Notes under the pieces: model-generated
Told to the model about the DNA's origin: nothing
The model's input: the letters and a program-made list of their open reading frames with translations, nothing else
Databases searched by the model: none
Part shown: positions 1-6,072 of the stretch, in pieces
Layout: each line of letters starts with the position of its first letter
Numbering within the stretch: the first letter of the stretch is position 1
Source: Acidobacteriota bacterium
GTDB taxonomy: Bacteria > Acidobacteriota > UBA6911 > RPQK01 > DATIPO01
DNA length: 11,685 nucleotides
Assembly (NCBI GenBank): GCA_028277865.1
Contig: JANQFM010000905.1
Coordinates: 1 to 11,685, forward strand
Direction: 5' to 3'
Made by a program: the position numbers and the translations under genes

Positions 1-2
1 GG

Positions 3-1880
3 CGTCAGCCGCCGGTCGTCCACGCATTGGTCTTTGCCATAAACTCCGCCTTGGGCAGCCTGGGCCGGACGGTGACCTATCACGAATTGCGGGACATCAA
101 CCTGCCCGATCGAGCCGGGCTGAAGACTCTGGTTGAAGAAATCGGCAGCGGCGCCATCCGGACGCTGGTCGTCCTGGGCGGCAATCCGGCCTACAATGCG
201 CCTGCCGACCTGCGCTTCGGGCGCGCTCTCCAGTCGGTGGCCAATACCATCCAATTGAGTACCCATGTCGACGAGACGGCACAGAGCGTGCAGTGGCACA
301 TCCCTCAAGCCCATTACTTGGAATCCTGGGGAGACGCCCGCTCGACGGGCGGCTGGCTGAGCGTTTGCCAACCCTTGATCGCACCTTTGTACGGTGCCCG
401 CTCGACTGTGGAACTGCTGGGGCTGATGGCGGGGCAGGGAGGTGTTTCGGGCCATGACCAGGTACGGGAGACCTGGCAGCCCATCCTGGCCGACTCGGGC
501 AACTTCGAGACCGAGTGGCGCAGGGTCTTGCACGACGGCATTTTGAAGGACAGCCCGCTGCCCGAAACGGTTCCGTCCTTCGTTCCAGGTTCAACCTCCG
601 CCGCCATCCCGTTGCCCGCCAACGGCGTACAGGGCGATCTGGAGATCGTCTTCGAAGTCTCCTCGGCACTGTACGACGGGCGTTTTGCCAATAACGGGTG
701 GCTGCAGGAGACCCCGGATCCGCTCTCCAAGCTGACCTGGGACAATGCTGCTGTGATCAGCCCGGCAACCGCCCAGGGGTTGGGTGCCTCAAACGGCGAT
801 CAATTACTGCTGGTTTACCGGGGCCGCAAGCTGGAAATCCCGGCCTGGATCCAGCCCGGCCACTCCGACAATTCGGTTTCGGTGACCTTGGGCTACGGAC
901 GGACCCAGGGCGGACGGGTGGCCAACGGAGTGGGAGGCAACGCCTATTTGCTCACAGACTCCCGGGCCGGCCACTTTGACAGCGGCTTGCGGGCTAGCCT
1001 CACGGTGCGTTCGCGAAGCCTGGCCTCCACCCAAGATCACGGCTCCATGGCCGGGCGCCACATCATTCGCCAGGCCAGCCTGGGGCAGTATCGCCAAAAT
1101 CCCGACTTCGCCAAAGAGAAGGTACCGGATACCCAGCTGTACGGCAGCTTCGACTATTCGCAGGGCCCTCAGTGGGGGATGGCTATCGACTTGAATGCCT
1201 GCATCGGCTGCAACGCCTGCATGGTGGCCTGCCAAAGCGAGAACAACGTGCCGGTGGTGGGACGCGAGTTGGTGGGCCAGGGCCGCGAGATGCACTGGCT
1301 TCGCATTGACCGCTACTTCGAAGGCAGCCAGCAGGAAGCCCGGGCCGTCTTCCAGCCCATGCCTTGCCAGCATTGCGAACACGCCCCCTGCGAGCAGGTT
1401 TGCCCGGTGGCCGCTACGGTTCACGATCAGGAGGGGCTCAATGTGATGGTCTACAACCGCTGCATCGGCACGCGCTACTGCTCCAATAACTGCCCCTACA
1501 AAGTGCGCCGCTTCAATTACTTCAATTACACAAAGGACACTCCCGAAGCGTCCAAGATGGCCTACAACCCCGACGTGACGGTGCGTTCGCGGGGCGTGAT
1601 GGAAAAGTGCTCCTTTTGCCTGCAGCGCATCAGCGCGGCCAAGCTGAAGGCTAAACAGGCCGGAGTCCCTGTGGCTGACGGCGATGTCAAGACGGCTTGC
1701 CAGCAGGCCTGCCCAACTGACAGCATCGCTTTTGGAGACATCAATGACCCCAACAGCCGGGTTTCGCAGGCCAAGGCGCTGGACCGGGACTACACCTTGC
1801 TGGCGGAGTTGAACAACCGTCCCCGAACCTCTTATCAGGCACGGCTGCGCAATCCGAATTCGGAGCTGGAGGGGGAGTGA
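3..1880 (+). CDS. actB: ActB-like alternative complex III iron-sulfur subunit (5'-truncated by window edge)
   Basis: The reading frame is open from base 3 with no convincing start; the first possible start (TTG at 27) lies inside conserved sequence, so the gene begins upstream. The first ~1.1 kb resembles the second half of the molybdopterin-oxidoreductase-like region of ActB (motifs HYLESWGDA and GYGRTQGGRVANGVGGNAY). From about 1185 a PsrB/NrfC-type ferredoxin region follows, with four cysteine clusters: CIGCNACMVAC at 1200, CQHCEHAPCEQVC at 1365, CIGTRYCSNNCP at 1461, and CSFC at 1608 paired with a later CQQACP. In characterised ACIII, ActB is a periplasmic subunit whose C-terminal half carries three [4Fe-4S] and one [3Fe-4S] cluster and passes electrons between quinol and c haems. 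The same architecture occurs in other CISM-family enzymes, so the substrate is inferred. Its TGA overlaps the GTG of the next gene. Confidence 0.88.
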   Translation, partial: RQPPVVHALVFAINSALGSLGRTVTYHELRDINLPDRAGLKTLVEEIGSGAIRTLVVLGGNPAYNAPADLRFGRALQSVANTIQLSTHVDETAQSVQWHIPQAHYLESWGDARSTGGWLSVCQPLIAPLYGARSTVELLGLMAGQGGVSGHDQVRETWQPILADSGNFETEWRRVLHDGILKDSPLPETVPSFVPGSTSAAIPLPANGVQGDLEIVFEVSSALYDGRFANNGWLQETPDPLSKLTWDNAAVISPATAQGLGASNGDQLLLVYRGRKLEIPAWIQPGHSDNSVSVTLGYGRTQGGRVANGVGGNAYLLTDSRAGHFDSGLRASLTVRSRSLASTQDHGSMAGRHIIRQASLGQYRQNPDFAKEKVPDTQLYGSFDYSQGPQWGMAIDLNACIGCNACMVACQSENNVPVVGRELVGQGREMHWLRIDRYFEGSQQEARAVFQPMPCQHCEHAPCEQVCPVAATVHDQEGLNVMVYNRCIGTRYCSNNCPYKVRRFNYFNYTKDTPEASKMAYNPDVTVRSRGVMEKCSFCLQRISAAKLKAKQAGVPVADGDVKTACQQACPTDSIAFGDINDPNSRVSQAKALDRDYTLLAELNNRPRTSYQARLRNPNSELEGE

Positions 1881-2545
1881 AAAGCCCGCGAAGGGGCGCG
1901 AAATTCCTTGGAGGAATGAGGTTGAGGCGAACTGGTAAACGGTGGATGGCCTACTCACTGGCCTTGATGGCGCTTTTGAGCACCAGCTGCATGCGCGGCT
2001 GCACCTCTTCGCGCCCGCCCATCCACATCATCCCCAACATGGACTCCCAACCCAAGTACGACGCCCAGGAAGGCAGCGACTTTTTTTACGACGGCGGAGC
2101 AATGCGCCTGCCCGTGGAAGGGACCGTGGCGCGGGGCGAGTTCTACGAGGATGAAGACCGTCCGCTGCACACCGGACGCGATGCCCAGGGCAATTTCATT
2201 GCCAATCCCATTCCTGTCAGCGAGGAAGTCTTGGCCCGGGGCGCCGAACGCTACGACATTTTCTGCCGGCCCTGCCACGGAGAAAGCGGCGACGGGCAGG
2301 GAGTGCTTTTCGACCAGGGGGTGCCGGTGACCAGCTATTTCGATGAACGGCTGATGGGCCTGCCCGACGGCGAGTTTTTCGAAGTTATCACCCTCGGCAA
2401 AGGCCTCATGACGCCCTATGCCTATGCCGTGCCCGTACATGACCGCTGGAGCATCGTGGCCCACATCCGCCGGCTGCAGGAAGATTACCGTCAAAGAGCC
2501 CTTGAAAAACAGCAACTGCAGCAGCAGCTTCAGCAGCAGCAGTAG
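1877..2545 (+). CDS. actE: ActE-like monohaem c-type cytochrome lipoprotein
   Basis: A periplasmic electron carrier. Residues 15-37 form a basic then hydrophobic leader ending in LLSTSC, a plausible lipobox with C38 as the lipidated cysteine. One haem site is CRPCH (C130, C133, H134), and M178 in GKGLMTPY is a likely axial ligand. The segment with NMDSQPKYDAQ, the MRLPVEGTVARGE stretch and the end DRWSIVAHIRRLQ match the ActE family of alternative complex III, where the cytochrome is membrane-tethered by lipid. The tail is glutamine-rich. The start is uncertain: GTG 1877 overlaps the actB stop and has GGAGG at 1868-1872; TTG 1922 has GGAGGA at 1910-1915; ATG 1916 directly abuts that site and is unlikely. 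All three keep the leader. ActC and ActD, which usually separate ActB and ActE, are not here. Confidence 0.85.
   Translation: MKSPRRGAKFLGGMRLRRTGKRWMAYSLALMALLSTSCMRGCTSSRPPIHIIPNMDSQPKYDAQEGSDFFYDGGAMRLPVEGTVARGEFYEDEDRPLHTGRDAQGNFIANPIPVSEEVLARGAERYDIFCRPCHGESGDGQGVLFDQGVPVTSYFDERLMGLPDGEFFEVITLGKGLMTPYAYAVPVHDRWSIVAHIRRLQEDYRQRALEKQQLQQQLQQQQ
2510..2542 (+). repeat. CAG-rich codon repeat encoding a glutamine tail
   Basis: The last eleven sense codons of the ActE-like gene are nine glutamine codons (eight CAG, one CAA) broken by two leucines, giving a QQLQQQLQQQQ-type tail right before the stop. It follows an alpha-helical, charged stretch and could extend a short coiled coil. Such trinucleotide runs are prone to length change between strains. 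Confidence 0.8.
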
Positions 2546-2553
2546 GAGAATCC

Positions 2554-4491
2554 GTGAAGCAGCACAAATTCAAGATCCTCTTGATGATCGTCGTCGTCCT
2601 GCTGCCCCTTGCAGCCGTCGAGCTGGCCACCTTCCTCAACCAGAGCCTCTCCTACCGAAGCCCGGTGGGAGTGGAAGGGACCGAGCAAACACCCCGCATG
2701 CAGGGCATCGGCGACGAGCAGGCCGAAGCTGAGCAGGAAGCTCGCGAGAAGCCTTACGAGGAAGCCGAGTACCGCGAATTCCCGGTGGTCGGCTCACGGG
2801 TGGCGGTGTGGGTCATCGCCCAGCTGCACCTGCTTTTCGCCGCCTTCGTCCTGGCAGTGCCGATTTTTGCGCTGATCATCGAGTTCATCGGCTACTTCAG
2901 TAAGGATCCCGCCCTCAAGAAGCGCTATGACCGGCTGGCTTATGAGTTCACCAAGCTGCTTTCGACGTCTTTTTCGCTCACGGCCACCTTCGGGGCTTTC
3001 CTGACCTTCATGCTCATCATCCTTTATCCCAAGTTCACCAACTACCTGATGAGCGTATTCTCGCCCACCTTCCTGCCCTACGTGCTGCTGTTTTTCGCCG
3101 AGGCCTTCTTCCTTTACAGCTACTACTACGGCTGGGGCAAGTTCTCGCCCCGCGTGCATTTGGCCTTGGGAGTGGGGCTGAACCTGGTGGGCACGGCCAT
3201 CATGTTCATCGCCAACGCCTGGCTGACCTTCATGACCTCTCCGGCGGGGATCTCCGAGACGGGCGCCCTGATCAGCACCTGGGAGGCGGTCACCAACTAC
3301 ACCTGGATGCCCATCAACATCCACCGCATCATCGCCAACGTGGCCTTCGGCGGCTCCATCGCCGGCGCCTATGCAGCCTATAAATTCCTGCAGTCGCGCA
3401 GCGACGAAGAGCGGGCCCACTACGACTGGATGGGCTACATCGGCAACATGGTGGCCATTGCCGCCTTTTTGCCCTTGCCCTTTGCCGGCTACTGGCTGGC
3501 CAGCGAGATCTACGCCTTCAACCAGACCTTGGGGCTGACCATGATGGGGGGCGCCTTTTCCTGGCTCTTCATTATCCAGGCCGTTTTGATCGGAAACCTC
3601 TTTTTGGCCGCCAACTACTACCTGTGGCTGGGCATGGGGCGCATCGAGGGTGCGGAGCGCTTTCACAAGTACATCAAATACCTGCTGGTGGCAATCACGG
3701 TCTGCTTCATGGTCTGGGCCACGCCCCGCTCCATCATCGCCACTGTTGAGGAAGTGCGGGCCATGGGCGGGTCGTCCCATCCGGTATTGGGCCTGTTGGG
3801 AGTCATGTCGGCCAAGAACACGGCTGTCAACATCCTCATCCTGAGCACCTTCATGAGCTTTCTGCTCTACCGCCGGGCGGGCAAGACCGCCGTGGTGGAA
3901 TGGGCCAGGAAAGGCAACCTGGCTCAGTTCGCCATTTTCGCCGCCGTCTGCGTCTTTGTCATTTTTCTGGGAGTCTACGGCTATTTCGTCGAAACCGCGG
4001 TGCGCATCGGCTTGTCGATCCCGCAGGTGTTGTCGGTGCTGATCGCCATGGTGGCCATAACCGTCATTGACGTGTTCCTTTTCAGGGGCGCCAAGAAAGG
4101 CGACACCAATTGGGGCAAGATCCCGGCCGTTTCGCAGTACGTGCTGATCTTTCTTGCCGTGACCTTCACTTGGCTGATGGGCCTGATGGGCTACGTCCGC
4201 TCGGGGCTGCGCCAGCATTGGCACGTCTATGCCGTCATCCGCGACACCTCGCCCGACGCCTACACGCCCACCCTGGGATATGCCACTCAGGTGGTGAGTG
4301 TCACGGTCCTGATATTTTTTGTATTCATCGGCCTGGTCTTCTGGCTGACCAGCCTGTCGGACAAGAAAAGCTGGCAGGAAAGGGCGGCTGAAGAAGCCGA
4401 GAAGAAGGCCCGCCAAGCCCAGGCCGGCGACGGGGGATGGCAGCCCGAGCCGGCCATGCTGCGCGAGTCGAATCCGGCGGATGCGTCATGA
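2554..4491 (+). CDS. CydA-like (cytochrome bd subunit I-related) polytopic membrane protein
   Basis: An integral membrane protein of 645 residues with one N-terminal helix (~8-27), a charged periplasmic-type stretch (~40-76) and about 13 further helices. The family link to CydA comes from hand alignment with E. coli CydA. H92 (AQLHLLF) matches H19, E183 (FFAEAFF...YYYGW) matches E107, FIANAW matches LVANGW, and H257 (NIHRIIANVAFGG) matches H186. Near the C-terminus RQHW (from R553) resembles the CydA RQPW motif. E99 appears replaced by proline, and a clear E445 counterpart is missing. Classical CydA has about 9 helices and 450-520 residues, so this is an enlarged relative. No CydB is seen. 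Start GTG 2554 has AGGAG at 2544-2548. The gene probably encodes the membrane core of the complex, as an oxidase or quinone-reactive module; which one is not shown by sequence. Confidence 0.78.
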   Translation: MKQHKFKILLMIVVVLLPLAAVELATFLNQSLSYRSPVGVEGTEQTPRMQGIGDEQAEAEQEAREKPYEEAEYREFPVVGSRVAVWVIAQLHLLFAAFVLAVPIFALIIEFIGYFSKDPALKKRYDRLAYEFTKLLSTSFSLTATFGAFLTFMLIILYPKFTNYLMSVFSPTFLPYVLLFFAEAFFLYSYYYGWGKFSPRVHLALGVGLNLVGTAIMFIANAWLTFMTSPAGISETGALISTWEAVTNYTWMPINIHRIIANVAFGGSIAGAYAAYKFLQSRSDEERAHYDWMGYIGNMVAIAAFLPLPFAGYWLASEIYAFNQTLGLTMMGGAFSWLFIIQAVLIGNLFLAANYYLWLGMGRIEGAERFHKYIKYLLVAITVCFMVWATPRSIIATVEEVRAMGGSSHPVLGLLGVMSAKNTAVNILILSTFMSFLLYRRAGKTAVVEWARKGNLAQFAIFAAVCVFVIFLGVYGYFVETAVRIGLSIPQVLSVLIAMVAITVIDVFLFRGAKKGDTNWGKIPAVSQYVLIFLAVTFTWLMGLMGYVRSGLRQHWHVYAVIRDTSPDAYTPTLGYATQVVSVTVLIFFVFIGLVFWLTSLSDKKSWQERAAEEAEKKARQAQAGDGGWQPEPAMLRESNPADAS

Positions 4492-5258
4492 AAGTACCCA
4501 TCGTCCTCAAGATTGCTGTTCTAGCGGTGGCAGCCACGCTGTTTTACACCTATGTGGGTCAACTGGTGCCCCAAAAGGAGGTTTATCCGCCCGAGGTCAT
4601 GGAGTTGGACACCGACATGGCGCCCGAAGAGATGGTCGAAGTGGGCCGGGAGATCTTCGAGGGCAAAGGATTGTGCTCCACCTGCCACACCCTCGGACAA
4701 TCGGGCGCCTTGCGCTTCCCCGACCTGGGCGGCATCGGTTCGCGGGCGGCTCAGCGCATCGAGGGGATGGGCGGGCTGCAGTACCTGACCCGCTCCATGT
4801 ATGTGCCCGATGAGTACATCGTCCCCGGATTCAATCCCGGCATGCCGGTCATCAACAAGCCGCCCATCGGCCTGATCGACGACGAGATCAAGACGGTCAT
4901 CGCCTATCTGCAGACCCTGGGCGGAACGCTCACCCTGACCATGGACGCCCAATTGCCCATTCCAGGTCGCGAGGTCCCGGTCGAGGAAGCCGCCGCCGAA
5001 GCGCCTGCTGCGGCGCCGGCCACTGCCTCGGCCGCCGCAGGGCTCCTGCAGCGCTTTGAGTGCGATTCCTGCCACTACCTGGATCAGCCGGGCCGCCTCA
5101 AGGCATCCAGCCTGCACGATGTGGGGACGCGATTGAACCGCAACGCCATCCTGGCCGCCATGCTGGCCGACCACCGGCAGGAAGGCTTCTTGAGCCAGGC
5201 AACCATTGAAGACTTGCGACAAATGGTTGACGATCTCGCCGCAATGGGAGGAAATTGA
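4488..5258 (+). CDS. membrane-anchored dihaem cytochrome c
   Basis: A 256-residue periplasmic electron carrier tethered by an N-terminal helix (residues ~5-24), which looks like an uncleaved anchor. The first cytochrome c domain has CSTCH (C63, C66, H67) and a likely axial M119 in NPGMPVINKP. An alanine/proline-rich linker (~162-184) leads to a second, short domain with CDSCH (C192, C195, H196). That domain has only about 60 residues after the motif and no obvious distal Met motif. ATG 4488 is chosen because it overlaps the upstream TGA in an ATGA arrangement and opens directly onto the anchor; the upstream in-frame ATG at 4437 would lie inside the CydA-like gene. The gene sits between the CydA-like subunit and another cytochrome, so it likely relays electrons within this complex. 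Confidence 0.87.
   Translation: MKVPIVLKIAVLAVAATLFYTYVGQLVPQKEVYPPEVMELDTDMAPEEMVEVGREIFEGKGLCSTCHTLGQSGALRFPDLGGIGSRAAQRIEGMGGLQYLTRSMYVPDEYIVPGFNPGMPVINKPPIGLIDDEIKTVIAYLQTLGGTLTLTMDAQLPIPGREVPVEEAAAEAPAAAPATASAAAGLLQRFECDSCHYLDQPGRLKASSLHDVGTRLNRNAILAAMLADHRQEGFLSQATIEDLRQMVDDLAAMGGN
5246..5252 (+). promoter_or_regulatory. ribosome binding site fixing the ATG at 5258
   Basis: GGGAGGA lies 5 bases before ATG 5258. The in-frame TTG at 5255 is only 2 bases away, so the ATG, which overlaps the preceding TGA by one base, is the better start. Confidence 0.7.
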
Positions 5259-6070
5259 TGCACCTGTACGTCCTTTTGCCCATCCTGGCGGTGATGCTCC
5301 TGCTGCAGTGGAGGAAAGTGGGGATGCTGGTCTGGCTTTTCGTCTATTGGATCGGCATTTTCGTGATTCTGAAGTACGGCTTCACCACGCCCGTCCCCCA
5401 GTCGGTGATCTCGCTTTACATGGGCATCATCACCTTCGCCTTGATCATCTACATTTCCTGGGACAAGAAACGATTCAGAGCTGTGGTGGACCCCTTGGTG
5501 GCCTTCATGACCAGGAGGAGGTACACCGTGCCTTTGGTGCTGGTGGTGGTTTTGATCCCCTCTCTGGTGGCCACCAGCGTCTATTTGAGCCGCACGGCCC
5601 CGGTTCAGGCGCCCTTTTTCGCCCGCACCGTCCACCCGGCCACCCCGGCCTCGATCAGCGCCTTCAGCACCGACTATGACTTGGCCACGCTGGACAATCC
5701 CCTCAGGCCTCTGGAAAGCGACGATCCCCAGGCCTTCGCCCGGCATGTCGCCAACGGGCGCGCCGTCTACTACGAGAACTGCCACTACTGCCACGGCGAC
5801 GACATGACGGGCAACGGGCAGTTCGCCCACGGCCTCAATCCCATCCCCACCAACTTTGCCGATTCCGGCACCATTGCCATGCTGCAGGAATCCTACCTCT
5901 TTTGGCGCATTGCCAAGGGGGCTCCGGGATTGCCCGAGGAGGGCGGCCCCTGGGAGTCGGCCATGCCGGTGTGGGAGAACTTCCTGACTGAAGAGGAGAT
6001 CTGGGAAGTGGTCCTCTTCCTGTATGACTTCACAGATCAGCGTCCGCGGGCGCGAGAGGAGGTGCATTGA
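5258..6070 (+). CDS. four-helix membrane protein with C-terminal monohaem cytochrome c domain
   Basis: A 270-residue protein. Hydrophobic helices lie at about residues 3-18, 22-41, 47-66 and 89-108, followed by a periplasmic domain with one haem site CHYCH (C175, C178, H179) and a likely axial M236 in SAMPVWENF. The end, with EEEIWEVVLFLYDF, is typical of a cytochrome c domain closing helix. Helices 1-3 plus the anchor do not match a family I can name. The gene starts with a one-base overlap (TGATG) and ends 2 bp before the next start, so it is certainly co-translated with its neighbours. It probably docks its haem to the CydA-like or ActB-like subunit, which is an inference from position. 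Confidence 0.85.
   Translation: MHLYVLLPILAVMLLLQWRKVGMLVWLFVYWIGIFVILKYGFTTPVPQSVISLYMGIITFALIIYISWDKKRFRAVVDPLVAFMTRRRYTVPLVLVVVLIPSLVATSVYLSRTAPVQAPFFARTVHPATPASISAFSTDYDLATLDNPLRPLESDDPQAFARHVANGRAVYYENCHYCHGDDMTGNGQFAHGLNPIPTNFADSGTIAMLQESYLFWRIAKGAPGLPEEGGPWESAMPVWENFLTEEEIWEVVLFLYDFTDQRPRAREEVH
6057..6064 (+). promoter_or_regulatory. strong Shine-Dalgarno fixing the ATG at 6073
   Basis: AGGAGGTG is a near-perfect anti-16S match inside the 3' end of the preceding gene. It is 8 bases from ATG 6073 but only 2 from the in-frame TTG 6067, so translation of the dihaem/EB_dh gene most likely begins at 6073. Confidence 0.8.
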
Positions 6071-6072
6071 TA

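Noticed and set aside
3..1880. Formate dehydrogenase or nitrate reductase catalytic subunit
   Set aside because: The fused four-cluster ferredoxin region and the adjacent ActE-like lipoprotein fit ActB better. The half that would show molybdopterin-binding residues lies mostly outside the window, so this is not fully excluded.
804..1958. 384-codon minus-strand open frame opposite the actB ferredoxin region
   Set aside because: The plus strand holds four conserved iron-sulfur cysteine clusters here; the reverse frame is a shadow.
2794..4416. Long open frame on the minus strand (540 codons) opposite the CydA-like gene
   Set aside because: Its translation is His/Gly/Asp/Gln-rich without domain signal, while the plus strand has clear helices and CydA motifs. 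It is a GC-codon shadow.
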